DNA of 64,000 nucleotides from CAZWBR01 sp964404205 (GCA_964404205.1 CAYOJD010000002.1:11344-75343); one strand, 5' to 3'; shown: positions 53,298 to 63,138, counted from the stretch's first letter. Numbers and translations: made by a program. The notes: generated by a model from the letters alone, not told the origin.

Positions 53298-55340
53298 ATG
53301 CTAAATCCCACACTTCGAAATAAGGAGATAAGTTGGCTGTCGTTTAACGAAAGGCTGCTTCAGGAAGCAACCAAACAGGATGTACCGCTTATCGAAAGGC
53401 TAAAATTTTTGGGCATTTACTCCAATAACCTCGACGAGTTTTTTAGGGTCAGGGTAGCCATTCTCCGAAGATTGGCAAGTATTGGTAAGCTGACACTTTC
53501 CGAAGGAGACAACCCAAAGGTAATTCTCGAAAGAATTGAACAGATTGTTGTCGAGCAAGGCGTGCGGTTTGAAACCATTTACAATCAACTGCTAAACGAG
53601 TTGGCAGACGAGGGAATTATCATCATTAACGAGAAACAGTTGACCCTCTCGCAGGGAGAATATATAACGGCTTACTTTAAAAAAGAGGTGAGGCCCCGAA
53701 TAATGCCTATCATCTTAAAAAAGAGCCAACCCCTGCCTTTGCTTAGCGACGATGCCATCTATCTTGCAGTCATCCTGTCGAGAACCAGCAAAGAAGAATA
53801 TGCGCTGATAGAGGTCCCGACCGATATTCTGCCCCGCTTTGTCATTATCCCTTCTGATGATGGAAAAACCTACATTATTTTGCTTGAAGATGTCATCCGC
53901 TACGAACTGAATGATATTTTTTACATGTTCAGTTTCAAAAACATCAGTTCGTGGATTGTGAAACTAACCCGGGATGCCGAACTTGACCTTGACGACGATG
54001 TTGCTGAAAGCTATGTGAAAATTGTAGCCAAGAGTCTTGAAAAAAGGGGGAACAGTAATTTGGTCCGGTTTGTACACGACAAAGAAATCCCTGAAAAGTT
54101 ACTCTCGATTCTCCTCAAAAAGCTCAATTTCGACCGCGACGATGTAGTTATAGGAGGAAGCCGGATTCATAATTTCAAAGATTTTATGGCTTTCCCGTCG
54201 GTTGGGGCCAAGCACCTTTACTATATGCCCATACAGCCCGTAGGGCATAAAGATATCCAACAGGGGAAAGCCTACCTTTCGGCGATTGCCCACAACGACA
54301 TTATGTTCCATTTCCCCTATCAAAGTTTCTATCATTTTATCGACTTGCTGCGCGAAGCCTCGATCGATCCCAAAGTGACGGAGATAAAGATGACAGCTTA
54401 CCGAATGGCCAGAAATTCGAATGTGATTCATGCATTGATAAATGCTGCACGCAATGGAAAGAAAGTAACTGTAGTACTGGAACTTAGGGCAAGGTTTAAC
54501 GAGCAGGAAAATATCGATTGGGGAAATCTGCTCACCAAAGAGGGGGTTAAAGTGATTCTTGGTGTTCCGGGACTGAAAGTACACGCAAAACTTTGTCTAA
54601 TCAGCCGTAAAGAGGAAAAAGAGACCCGGCAATATGCCTGCATCGGTACCGGTAACTTTAACGAGATAACGGCCAGGGTTTTTTCTGACCAGCTGTTATG
54701 TACCGCCGATACCAACATTACCAAAGAGGTTTCGAGAGTCTTCGACTTCTTCGACCGCAACTATAAGATTGGCCGGTTCGCCCACTTACTGGTATCGCCA
54801 CTATCGCTCCGCAGCCGGATTATCAAGATGATAAAACAGGAAATCAGCAATGTTCGATCAGGATTAGAAGGAAAGATCTATCTGAAATGCAATAATTTGG
54901 TCGATCCCGAAATCATCAATATGCTGTGCCTGGCCGCAAAACTCGGCGTAAACGTAAGGCTAAATGTACGTGGCATGTTTTCGGTGATAACGGAAGATAC
55001 AGAACTACAGTATAGTATCGCAAGCATTGGAATGATTGACCGCTACCTTGAACATTCGAGGGTATACTATTTCTACAACAATGGCGACGAAAAATTATTT
55101 ATTTCGTCAGCCGATTTCATGTCGCGGAATCTCGACCGCCGCGTAGAAGTGGCTGTTCCGGTTTATGATGAAAAAATTAAAGAAGAGCTCAAACAGTTTC
55201 TCGAATTGCAATGGAAAGACAATACAGCAGCCAGAGTGCTCGATGTGCAACTAAATAACCAAATCAAGGATTCTGACAGAACACCAAAGGTGAAAGCTCA
55301 ATTGGAATATTATGAAATCCTCAGGAATCGAAATGAATAG
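53298..55340 (+). CDS. ppk1: Polyphosphate kinase 1
   Basis: PPK1 makes inorganic polyphosphate from ATP through a phosphohistidine. The 680-residue product starts at ATG 53298 (MLNPTLRNKEISWLSFNERLLQEA), matching the family N-terminus; an upstream TTG is unlikely. Motifs: YSNNLDEFFRVRVA, the catalytic-histidine region LKVHAKLCLIS, CIGTGNFNEITARVFSD, LRLNVRGMFS-type, and the second histidine loop in EHSRVYYFYNNG. It overlaps the next gene by eight bases, indicating co-translation. Confidence 0.95.
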   Translation: MLNPTLRNKEISWLSFNERLLQEATKQDVPLIERLKFLGIYSNNLDEFFRVRVAILRRLASIGKLTLSEGDNPKVILERIEQIVVEQGVRFETIYNQLLNELADEGIIIINEKQLTLSQGEYITAYFKKEVRPRIMPIILKKSQPLPLLSDDAIYLAVILSRTSKEEYALIEVPTDILPRFVIIPSDDGKTYIILLEDVIRYELNDIFYMFSFKNISSWIVKLTRDAELDLDDDVAESYVKIVAKSLEKRGNSNLVRFVHDKEIPEKLLSILLKKLNFDRDDVVIGGSRIHNFKDFMAFPSVGAKHLYYMPIQPVGHKDIQQGKAYLSAIAHNDIMFHFPYQSFYHFIDLLREASIDPKVTEIKMTAYRMARNSNVIHALINAARNGKKVTVVLELRARFNEQENIDWGNLLTKEGVKVILGVPGLKVHAKLCLISRKEEKETRQYACIGTGNFNEITARVFSDQLLCTADTNITKEVSRVFDFFDRNYKIGRFAHLLVSPLSLRSRIIKMIKQEISNVRSGLEGKIYLKCNNLVDPEIINMLCLAAKLGVNVRLNVRGMFSVITEDTELQYSIASIGMIDRYLEHSRVYYFYNNGDEKLFISSADFMSRNLDRRVEVAVPVYDEKIKEELKQFLELQWKDNTAARVLDVQLNNQIKDSDRTPKVKAQLEYYEILRNRNE

Positions 55341-55866
55341 GGCGAACGACGAGCAAGAGTTAATCGATCTGATTGCCGGTCAACGATTGGGTGGCGAAAT
55401 GGAGTTCTGGGAACAGGCCGTCGCGACAGACCAAAGCGTGTTTGGACAACTCTATCAACTCACGTTCAATACAAATCGCCGAATCTCGTGGCGTTCGTGT
55501 TGGATTATCGATACCGTTTCAGAATCTTCACCCGAATTGTTGAAACCCTATATCCCTGAAATCATTGACCGGTTAGCTTCCGAGAAAAACGGTTCGCTGA
55601 AGCGCCATTTTACACGCATAATTTGCCGTTACGAACTGCCGGATGAGAAACTTGGAATGTTAGTCAACACGGCTTTTAACCTGCTTTCGCCCAACGAAGA
55701 TATAGCCGTAAGGGCCAATGCAATGCAGATTCTCTATAACATTTCGCAATCAGAACCCGATTTAAAGCAGGAGTTAAGCTCCGTTTTAGAGACTCTGTTG
55801 GCCGAAGAGTCCTCGGCTGCCATCACCTCCAGGGGCAAACGTTTGCTGATAAAGTTGCGAAATTAA
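55333..55866 (+). CDS. HEAT-repeat-like protein overlapping ppk1
   Basis: This 177-residue protein begins at ATG 55333 inside the ppk1 stop region (ATGAATAG); an earlier in-frame ATG at 55312 also lies within ppk1. Helical repeats with a HEAT pattern are visible (PELLKPYIPEIIDRLASEKNGSLKRHFTRIICRYELP; EDIAVRANAMQILYNISQSEPDLKQELSSVLETLL). The family is unknown to me. Translational coupling to ppk1 suggests a partner role in polyphosphate metabolism, but this is inference. Its stop overlaps the convergent gene by four bases. Confidence 0.65.
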   Translation: MNRANDEQELIDLIAGQRLGGEMEFWEQAVATDQSVFGQLYQLTFNTNRRISWRSCWIIDTVSESSPELLKPYIPEIIDRLASEKNGSLKRHFTRIICRYELPDEKLGMLVNTAFNLLSPNEDIAVRANAMQILYNISQSEPDLKQELSSVLETLLAEESSAAITSRGKRLLIKLRN

Positions 55867-56369
55867 ATATCGGAAATCAGGGAAAAGATTGATACCGAGA
55901 CAATCCCCCAAATAAAAATCGATAGAAGCATCCAAGGGATAAAGCCGTGCCGGTGCCTGAAATATTTCGTCCCAATCAGCGCTCCTACAGGTATCGACAA
56001 TAAAACAGGGGTAAGTACAACAATTCCTACCATTCCCCATCTCTCCCTGATGCGGACAATCATCTTGTTGGTTCGTGTAAACTTTTTTGCATTCAACTTT
56101 CGCTGTCGGCGTACTATTCGCCACTGCTCAAACCTGACCTTGAAAATGGCAGGAGTTATTAAATATACTTTGGGCCAAAGCAATTTTATCTCCTTTAGCA
56201 GAAAGGCAAACAAGTAATAGAAAAACAGAAACCCGAGTAACCCGCCAATTTGGATCATAACAATGGTTTCAACCACATTCAACTTCAGCAAAATGGCATA
56301 AGGAGTTGCCCAGAAGTATTTCACACTGGCAATTAATATAACATTTAGATATTTAAGTAGATATTCCAT
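55863..56369 (-). CDS. Small integral membrane protein (small multidrug-export/DedA-like)
   Basis: This 168-residue protein has several hydrophobic segments (LLKYLNVILIASVKYFWATPYA; VMIQIGGLLGFLFFYYLFAFLL; GMVGIVVLTPVLLSIPVGALIG; WMLLSIFIWGIVSVSIFSLI) and a basic central loop (FEQWRIVRRQRKLNAKKFTRTNKMI). The pattern WGMVGIVVLTPVLLSIPVGALIGTKY resembles small multidrug-export or DedA-like membrane proteins. The substrate is unknown. It converges on and overlaps the HEAT-like gene by four bases. Confidence 0.6.
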   Translation of the reverse strand: MEYLLKYLNVILIASVKYFWATPYAILLKLNVVETIVMIQIGGLLGFLFFYYLFAFLLKEIKLLWPKVYLITPAIFKVRFEQWRIVRRQRKLNAKKFTRTNKMIVRIRERWGMVGIVVLTPVLLSIPVGALIGTKYFRHRHGFIPWMLLSIFIWGIVSVSIFSLISDI

Positions 56370-56683
56370 TAAAGAATTCTGTCAAAGTACCGGTTTTGGC
56401 CGGAAGTAAAGGAATGGAGCCTTGCAGTCTGAACTCGATAGACCTCAATGGTCGGTTTAAACTCATTCTTTACAAAAATATGGCGTTTTATCTCTGCTTA
56501 TTTTCTTTTATTGTTAAAAAAACGAAAATCGGGAAATTACAGCTATCAGGAAAAAATACAGCGCCACAAAACGCACAAACTATTTTTGGCAAAAGGGCAT
56601 CGATTGTGACCTCAGTTCATCAATTCTGGCTAAATTTGTAAAAAGTACAATTTTGTGACTGACAACGCTGTTAAAAGGTCAAA
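56370..56683. other. Gene-free divergent region upstream of the large secreted protein
   Basis: No coding region. TAAATTTG at 56631-56638 fits the -7 element of the gene starting at 56684, with a leader of about 45 bases. An upstream TATTTTTG at 56581-56588 is a second match. Confidence 0.45.
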
Positions 56684-59320
56684 ATGATTTGCTGCATGAA
56701 AAAGAAAGGCCATCTGCAACCATTCCGCATCACCGGAGGGTTGATAGTATGCATTTTAATACTCATCACACAGCCTTCTTTTAGTCAAACAATTGAAGAA
56801 GTTAAGCAACGATGGAGAGTTGAAAAAAATAACCCCTCCGGCAATTTTAACGATGAAGCGTCATTTATCATGGCCACCTTCACTTCGATTGTCCAGACAC
56901 GCGACGACGAATTCTCGGAATACCTTACAGAACCCTGGCCATTGCTCACCGTATCGCAGGGGACAAAATTCCCAAAATCGACATCCGGTAATCAACAACC
57001 CGTTTTCCATCTTGACGAAACAACGCTAAATGCGCCGAAGCCGATTGCGTATCAGTCTCCTGGAGAAAATTGGACAGGAAAAAACGTTCAGGATATCTTC
57101 CCTCCAAGAATCGTCACCTCTCAGCGTCAGGGAAGTACGCTTGCCTTAGCAAAACTTACTTTTTATGGAACCGACGCCTTTGTTCCATACGAGCCCTTGT
57201 TGGCAGCTATTGAGATTAATGGGGAGCGGGATGAAAAGGTCAGAAGCTTCTGGCAGTCGTTCACAGCCGTTAATTGCAATCCAACAATAAGTTATTTGCA
57301 GTCATTCAGCACAAAACTGGGGCTCGACGACTGGGGATATATGCGATTGATCCGCTCATTTGGTTCAGCCCTCTATCCGCAAAGCACCGATAAAGCCAGA
57401 ATGGTAGCCTGGGCATTGATGTTGCGAAGCGGATATCAGGTCAAAATCGGTATCCATCAAAAAGGATTTGTTATTCTTTTTGCCTCCCGTTCAGCTATTT
57501 ATTCACAACCATTTGTCAGAAGCAACGGGACGGTTTATTACATCGACGAGGTAATTCCTGATATCCAGCTCCATTGTTATGCCAATAATTTACAGGGCTC
57601 AGATAAACCGTTGGCACTTGAAAGCCGAAAATCACTCCATTTTAATCCCGCCACCACGCCGGTAAAAGTGAACTTCCATTGGGGGGCAAGTCCATACGAA
57701 TTTACATTCAGGTATTCCACATCAATCGCACAATATCTTGCCGATCGTCCGAAATGCGAAGCCCGTAATGCCTTTACGGCATCGGCGTCAGTGCAGCTGA
57801 AAGAGAGCATTTTCAGGCAACTGAACCCGGTTCTGTCGACCATGCGTGAACCTGAAGCAGTTGCTTTCTTGCAACAACTGGTTCAAACCGGGTTTGCTTA
57901 TCGGGCATACAACGACCTGTACGGGCACGACAAATACCTTGAACCCGATGAATTTTTGGCCAGTGACGGGACTAACGACAGAGGACATGCTCTATTTTTC
58001 TCGTGGCTGGTTCGTTATTTGATGAACCTTCCGGTAGCGATTGTCGAGAGCAATGGGTACTATTCGGTAGCAGTTGCCTTTTCGGAACAGGTCGACGGCG
58101 ACTATTTTGAAGTGGACGGGGTACGCTACATAATTGCCGATCCCACCTGCCAAATGGCTCCTATCGGACTGGTTATTCCACAAATCGCCAATCAAAAGCC
58201 AGTTTTATACCCTCTTGAAGCACCTCGTGAAGCCGAAAGAGCAATCAAACGAACCTGGCAAATGGCCCAATCGCTTGGTGCCAGACGAAGCGGCTCGGCA
58301 AACGATCTGATAAAAGATAACCTGGGAAATCAATATCTCACAGGTCATTTTGCATCAGCGCAAGGGGCAATCCCCTTCCTGGCCTGTTTCAATAAAAACA
58401 GCTCGTTACAGTGGATACGAAAGTTTACCGTAAATCGGGGGCAGTCGTATGGTTTATCAATCGAAAAGAGTGTACAAAACGAGATTTATCTTTCAGGCGT
58501 TTTTAAAGGTGAAATCGAACTGGATGGCAAAATCCTGATGGCCCAAAACGACAACCCGGATCTCTTTTTTGCACAATTCAATCAGGATGGTGACCTGATC
58601 TGGCTGAAAAAAGGAGGGCTCGACCAATTGGAGAAAGAGTTACCTCTTGCCTATTTTGCCAAATTCGACCGTTCAGGAAACAATTTCTATCTTCAACTTT
58701 CGAACGAAGACAACCGGAATATCACCTCCGGCTTTTGTGGTTCCGACCAAAATTGGATTTATTTCAAAGGTTCGTGTGAACTGACTACTGCAATGCAACG
58801 CTTTAGTTACAGGGACAATAAAAATATGATCACCTATTTTGACCGGGAGCTTTCGCAAACAGAGAATACCTATACCGAGAACAGGATAAAAGGAGTAACG
58901 GCGTTTTTCAAACTACTGGCAGAAAACGGGACAACAGTTACCGGAAATCAAATCAAGGAGATGGTAAGCAGAAACGATCCGGCACGAAACGTTCAAAGCC
59001 CAGCCATAAATAGCTGGCTGGATAAGATATCGTCGGTTCAGAACCGCAACGGATTAATAACCATTTCGACCATTGACGGTTTGCCGCTCGCAATTGCCCC
59101 GTTTCGTTTTGCCCAAAATAGTTCCTTCATTATCATCCCGAATGCCAACGGTGAATTCTCTGTCAGGGTAGTTACTGGCGGCACTTATCACAAATTCCCC
59201 TTCAGCTCAATAATCAACCAGATTGACTTCGATAACCGGACTGGAGAAGCAGTGGTCGATTTTGGAATAGAACATACCATTCAGCGTATCAGCATCCTTC
59301 ACGACACCGTCAATCAATAG
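56684..59320 (+). CDS. Large secreted protein with degenerate transglutaminase-like segment and SBBP-like repeats
   Basis: This 878-residue exported protein (signal peptide after ATG 56684 or the ATG four codons later, ending LILITQPSFSQ) is unannotated by family. Residues about 415-500 resemble a transglutaminase core (LASDGTNDRGHALFFSWLVRYLMNLPVAIV; VAVAFSEQVDGDYFEVDGVRYIIADPTCQMAPIG). The usual catalytic Cys position reads Asn and the His position reads Tyr, while the DPT aspartate remains. Residues about 550-650 resemble beta-propeller SBBP repeats (DNLGNQYLTGHFASAQGAIPFLACFNKN; QNEIYLSGVFKGEIELDGKIL; DLFFAQFNQDGDLIWLKKGG). It faces the T9SS-related genes, so a surface role is plausible but not shown. 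Confidence 0.7.
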   Translation: MICCMKKKGHLQPFRITGGLIVCILILITQPSFSQTIEEVKQRWRVEKNNPSGNFNDEASFIMATFTSIVQTRDDEFSEYLTEPWPLLTVSQGTKFPKSTSGNQQPVFHLDETTLNAPKPIAYQSPGENWTGKNVQDIFPPRIVTSQRQGSTLALAKLTFYGTDAFVPYEPLLAAIEINGERDEKVRSFWQSFTAVNCNPTISYLQSFSTKLGLDDWGYMRLIRSFGSALYPQSTDKARMVAWALMLRSGYQVKIGIHQKGFVILFASRSAIYSQPFVRSNGTVYYIDEVIPDIQLHCYANNLQGSDKPLALESRKSLHFNPATTPVKVNFHWGASPYEFTFRYSTSIAQYLADRPKCEARNAFTASASVQLKESIFRQLNPVLSTMREPEAVAFLQQLVQTGFAYRAYNDLYGHDKYLEPDEFLASDGTNDRGHALFFSWLVRYLMNLPVAIVESNGYYSVAVAFSEQVDGDYFEVDGVRYIIADPTCQMAPIGLVIPQIANQKPVLYPLEAPREAERAIKRTWQMAQSLGARRSGSANDLIKDNLGNQYLTGHFASAQGAIPFLACFNKNSSLQWIRKFTVNRGQSYGLSIEKSVQNEIYLSGVFKGEIELDGKILMAQNDNPDLFFAQFNQDGDLIWLKKGGLDQLEKELPLAYFAKFDRSGNNFYLQLSNEDNRNITSGFCGSDQNWIYFKGSCELTTAMQRFSYRDNKNMITYFDRELSQTENTYTENRIKGVTAFFKLLAENGTTVTGNQIKEMVSRNDPARNVQSPAINSWLDKISSVQNRNGLITISTIDGLPLAIAPFRFAQNSSFIIIPNANGEFSVRVVTGGTYHKFPFSSIINQIDFDNRTGEAVVDFGIEHTIQRISILHDTVNQ

Positions 59321-59363
59321 CTGTTTGTAAACGCTCAGAAGCATTTAGCTTCAGAAAATTATA

Positions 59364-60332
59364 TTAGAAATACCTGGGTGAAGAGACACGGCTACGTCGG
59401 CTGCTGGTAAACTCGTAGCTAATCATAAATTCGTGGGTACCTGAATTAACATTCCCTTTGTGAAAAGTGGTTAAATCATATGCATATCCAAAAGTGAGCT
59501 GGGTGTTCACCCTAAACTGGAATGTAAGCGCATACGAGTTTTGGTAACGATAAGTTGCCCCGGCCCACACACGGTCGTAAAGTAAAAAGTTCAAGCCGAA
59601 ATCGGCATACGAAGGCGTATTTTGAGACCAGCGGTAAAGAATGGTAGGCTTTAGTTTCAGGTTTTCTGACAAGAAAAACACATAACCCCCCATCAAATAA
59701 ATATGGTTGACTTCGCGGTAGACAACACCGGTTGTCTCATCTGTAATTCGGTTCTTCAAAAATTTAGGTGTCGAAGCGCCAACAAAGAAACGCTCGCCAT
59801 GCCACATCACCCCGGCACCAATATTGGGCATAAACCGGAACGAGACATCTGTGGCAAACATTTGGTCGTCGGGATCATTGATATCCAAATCAGTAAGAAA
59901 CGCCTGATAGACATTAAACCCGGCCTTGACCCCGAAAGCCAGAAACTCGCGTTCGCCGGTGCGAACCCGGTAGGAGTAGTCGAAATAGAGACTATTCTGC
60001 CTGATTGGTCCCCACTTATCGTTGATAAAAGTGGCTCCTAATCCAACATTATATGTTTTTAACGGAATATGGGCTGTCACAGTGTTAGTATTGGGTGCCC
60101 CTTCCCAGCCGACCCATTGCGCCCTCGACAGGGCTGAGATATTGAGGAAGCCCGAAATCCCGGCATAGGCAGGCTGAATGGTCAACATATTGGTCAGATA
60201 CTGGGTATAAACCGGATCCTGCTGCGCAGCAGAACGTAGCGGCAACAATAAAGGCAAAAACATAATGGCCAATACAGCCTTTTGCCAAGCCCAGTTTTTT
60301 ACCGGTTTTAATATCCAATTCATATTCTTCAT
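59364..60332 (-). CDS. PorP/SprF family type IX secretion-associated outer-membrane protein
   Basis: This 322-residue protein starts best at ATG 60332 (MKNMNWILKPVKNW), giving a signal peptide (AVLAIMFLPLLLPLRSAAQ); the more distal upstream start would overlap the neighbouring gene by 20 bases. The mature part begins QQDPVYTQYLTNMLTIQPAYAGI, the hallmark of PorP/SprF, followed by a beta-barrel. In Flavobacterium SprF is needed for secretion of the adhesin SprB, and PorP/SprF proteins are often encoded beside their type B sorted partner. Here the partner gene lies immediately upstream. Confidence 0.92.
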   Translation of the reverse strand: MKNMNWILKPVKNWAWQKAVLAIMFLPLLLPLRSAAQQDPVYTQYLTNMLTIQPAYAGISGFLNISALSRAQWVGWEGAPNTNTVTAHIPLKTYNVGLGATFINDKWGPIRQNSLYFDYSYRVRTGEREFLAFGVKAGFNVYQAFLTDLDINDPDDQMFATDVSFRFMPNIGAGVMWHGERFFVGASTPKFLKNRITDETTGVVYREVNHIYLMGGYVFFLSENLKLKPTILYRWSQNTPSYADFGLNFLLYDRVWAGATYRYQNSYALTFQFRVNTQLTFGYAYDLTTFHKGNVNSGTHEFMISYEFTSSRRSRVSSPRYF

Positions 60333-60399
60333 CCTCAACAAATGTAAGAAAATTAATTTACTACCATTGAGGTAAATATCCAAGAGCCCGACCCTTTTT

Positions 60400-61836
60400 T
60401 TAATAAGTAATATAAACATACCCTTTAATAACCTTATCCGTTCCGGCTACCTTAAGTGTATAATAATAAATTCCTGTCGGGACAAGCTTTCCTTCGGCAA
60501 AGAATCCACGAATAGACTTTCCGTCCCAGTCGCCTTTATAATCATCGCTTAGGTAGACCATCTGGCCTGAACGGGTGTAAATGGCAATTTCTGAACCTGG
60601 ATAATTTTCAATTCCGCCAATTACAAAAGTATCGTTCTTCCCGTCGCCATTGGGCGAGAAACCCTGGTTGATTTTCAAATCCACCAACTTCATCAAAAGG
60701 GTAACAGACGCTGACGCACAGTTGTCTTTTTGGTCGCAGATTTCGTAAACCAGCGAATCGATCTCGCTATTACCAACCAACGGGGTATAGGTAATGGTTC
60801 CATCGCTGTTGGCAACCGCCTTCCCATATACCGGGATTGTGGTAATTGTAAGCGACGAAACGTCAATTGGGAAATCTCCGGCCAAATCGTTGTCCAATAC
60901 ACGGATTACAGTCGGTTGGTATCCATGCAATGTTAAGGTGTCATCGACTGCATAAGGCGGAACTGGCGGCGGAGAAGGTAAATAGACAGGCCTAAATGAA
61001 AAGTTGTCGCTACATCCATATTTATCGGTCACCAACAGATTATAGGTCGCATTCCCGGCTACATTCACACGTGCCTGAGTTGGATCACTGTTGATAACAC
61101 CATCGGTGGTACTCCAAAGATAGGTGAGTGCAGTACCAGACGAACCTGTTCCTGTAATCATAATCTCATCCGGAGGATTGATATAGCTTTCAAGTGCAAT
61201 ATGTGCAACCGGTTTGGATTCGACAGTCACGGCAATGGTGTCCGAATCAGAATTGCCATACCTGTCAGTAACGGCCAGCCTTACCCTAAAGGTAGCCGGC
61301 AGCGTACCCGGATAATCGGGCGAAAGCACAAAGGTCGAAACTTGCTGGGTATGATTGGTAATCTCACCACCCGGATCAATCAACGTGTACAAATAGCTTA
61401 GTCCAACACCTGTTGATGCAGCTCCATCGATCTGATAATGCTGACAATAACCGATAGTCACATCGGGACCAGCATTGGCATTGAGCGTAGCACTATTGAC
61501 CGTAACCACAATTGCTTTGGTATTGTTACATCCCGAAGCATCCGTTTCGAGTACTGTAAGCAAATAGTTGCCCTGGGTATGCCACTTCACCTGAACAGCC
61601 GCCAACGATGGACTTCCCGCAAAGCTGGCCTCTCCCGGTGGTACCGGTTGCGATAAATCGGAAGCCCGATAGATGCGCCATAAATAATTGCTTCCCGGAT
61701 GGTCGGTCACGCTGTAGTTACGCGTTTCGCCAACCGATGCAGACATGTCGCCCTGCGCCATGGCAGAAGCCATAGCCCATACCACCAGCACGAATGCCAG
61801 CAGCCAACGCCGATATGTCAGTTTACCGTTTATCAC
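60400..61836 (-). CDS. Secreted surface protein with gliding-motility (CHU_C, type B) C-terminal sorting domain
   Basis: This 478-residue protein has a signal peptide (RRWLLAFVLVVWAMASAMAQ) after a GTG start at 61836. The N-terminus (SVGETRNYSVTDHPGSNYLWRIYR) is shared with the small proteins to the right. Several PKD/Ig-like beta-domains follow (TLNANAGPDVTIGYCQHYQ; DPTQARVNVAGNATYNLLVTDKYGCSD). The end (VDLKINQGFSPNGDGKNDTF to YYTLKVAGTDKVIKGYVYITY) is a canonical CHU_C/type B sorting domain for the type IX system. It is paired with PorP/SprF. Confidence 0.92.
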   Translation of the reverse strand: MINGKLTYRRWLLAFVLVVWAMASAMAQGDMSASVGETRNYSVTDHPGSNYLWRIYRASDLSQPVPPGEASFAGSPSLAAVQVKWHTQGNYLLTVLETDASGCNNTKAIVVTVNSATLNANAGPDVTIGYCQHYQIDGAASTGVGLSYLYTLIDPGGEITNHTQQVSTFVLSPDYPGTLPATFRVRLAVTDRYGNSDSDTIAVTVESKPVAHIALESYINPPDEIMITGTGSSGTALTYLWSTTDGVINSDPTQARVNVAGNATYNLLVTDKYGCSDNFSFRPVYLPSPPPVPPYAVDDTLTLHGYQPTVIRVLDNDLAGDFPIDVSSLTITTIPVYGKAVANSDGTITYTPLVGNSEIDSLVYEICDQKDNCASASVTLLMKLVDLKINQGFSPNGDGKNDTFVIGGIENYPGSEIAIYTRSGQMVYLSDDYKGDWDGKSIRGFFAEGKLVPTGIYYYTLKVAGTDKVIKGYVYITY

Positions 61837-62141
61837 TATCTATTTTTACACACCAGACAACAGACTTATACCCATAAGACTTTGCTCCAGATCTCCATGC
61901 TTCCTAATTATTCATCATTCAGAAAAGTATCAGAACTCAAAACCCGCCACCAAACTCTCCCTTTCGACAAAGGGGGCAGGGGGATTTCCCGTTCCAAAAT
62001 ACATCTGTTCAACCCCAGGTTGCACTGTGGTTAACCACTCCCTTTTCTCTTTCCCACCAACCCACAGGCAAAACCCGAAGGTTCAACCTGTGGTATTTAT
62101 GGTGTGAAAAAGCTATGGAAAGAACTGATGTTCAGACTAAA
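61837..62141. repeat. Gene-free region with repeat-like palindromic segments
   Basis: CCCTTT-cgac-AAAGGG (61959-61974) is followed by a GGGGCAGGGGGA run, and downstream CCACAGG pairs with CCTGTGG over a 17-base loop (about 62064-62094). On the minus strand ACCACAG with nearby GTTGAACC-like strings occurs twice. These look like interspersed short repeats seen between genes in Bacteroidota genomes. No coding region is present. Confidence 0.4.
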
Positions 62142-63083
62142 CTAGTTCGACTGGATACCAGTTGTTGCAGGACGAGCTTTAACTGTTTGGGTTTGCTCAG
62201 CAGCACCGCTAAACTCGGTTGTTCCATCGCTTGTGAATACTTTAGTAACTGCATTGCCACCTTCATCTTTGATATCAGACAAGGTGAGTTTAATTGTCTG
62301 TGCTGCAAGTCCCTCTTCGTATGTCCCTGCTGTAGTTCCGTTCGTCAGTTTAACTTTTACAAAAACAGTTTGAGTTCCGGCTGCATTTGCAGGAATTTCA
62401 AAATCAGAACCATTAGCTGCAAAAGTGGCGTATGTAATACCGCCATCGAGGCTATACTCAATATTTTGAGTCGCATTGCCTTTAACAATTGCAAAAAGAT
62501 AATCCAGTGTCCACTTGGTATACAAACCATTAGCTGTGATTTTATAGATGTAATCGCCACCTTTATAGTCATAAGTGATTGTTGTCCCTGAAGCTGACAT
62601 AACGATATCTGGGGCACAACGATCAAGGTTATTGCCTACTGCTGAGGCTTCATTCCCGGCTAACGCAGCAAACGTGACAGTAAAGCGGTTAAGCGGCTGA
62701 ATAGCATAAGCTTTTGCATTTATACACAAGTTGTTATTTTCACCATTCTCTTTAACAACCAGATAATATGTTTTACCTGCAGAAGTTGGATTCCATTTAA
62801 CACTTACTCCATTTAAATCAGTTGTTTCTGTATTGTAACCTGATGCAACAGAAAAATCACCATTATTGGCAATCGCATCATTTAAGTTATTGGACCCATC
62901 ACTGATGTACCAGGTATACTTACCACCCTCCTTACCAGTAGTGATTGCACCAATATCAGTCCCATTTACCCAATATTTGTGCGTAGCCCCAATTGAAGGA
63001 GCTGCACCTGTACTCTGTCCAAAAACATTTGCAGTTGCGATAGTAAAGAGTGCAACCATTGTAAGTAATAATAGCTTTTTCAT
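62142..63083 (-). CDS. Secreted protein sharing N-terminal module with neighbours
   Basis: This 313-residue exported protein (signal peptide MKKLLLLTMVALFTIATANVFGQ) has no recognised family. Its N-terminus PSIGATHKYWVNGTDIGAIT resembles that of the proteins encoded on either side. The body is a beta-rich, low-charge sequence (VSVKWNPTSAGKTYYLVVKENG; IEYSLDGGITYATFAANGSDF), typical of Ig-like surface domains. It ends KARPATTGIQSN, without a CHU_C domain, so it lacks the sorting signal of its neighbour. It belongs to the cluster of secreted proteins around PorP/SprF. Confidence 0.7.
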   Translation of the reverse strand: MKKLLLLTMVALFTIATANVFGQSTGAAPSIGATHKYWVNGTDIGAITTGKEGGKYTWYISDGSNNLNDAIANNGDFSVASGYNTETTDLNGVSVKWNPTSAGKTYYLVVKENGENNNLCINAKAYAIQPLNRFTVTFAALAGNEASAVGNNLDRCAPDIVMSASGTTITYDYKGGDYIYKITANGLYTKWTLDYLFAIVKGNATQNIEYSLDGGITYATFAANGSDFEIPANAAGTQTVFVKVKLTNGTTAGTYEEGLAAQTIKLTLSDIKDEGGNAVTKVFTSDGTTEFSGAAEQTQTVKARPATTGIQSN

Positions 63084-63138
63084 TGTTTAAAAAATTAAAG
63101 TATTTATTATCTGTTGTTTATATCAATATATTTATGAA

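Noticed and set aside
55835..55846. Second copy of GCAAACGTTTGC
   Set aside because: It lies inside the HEAT-like coding sequence and encodes ordinary residues, so it is not considered regulatory.
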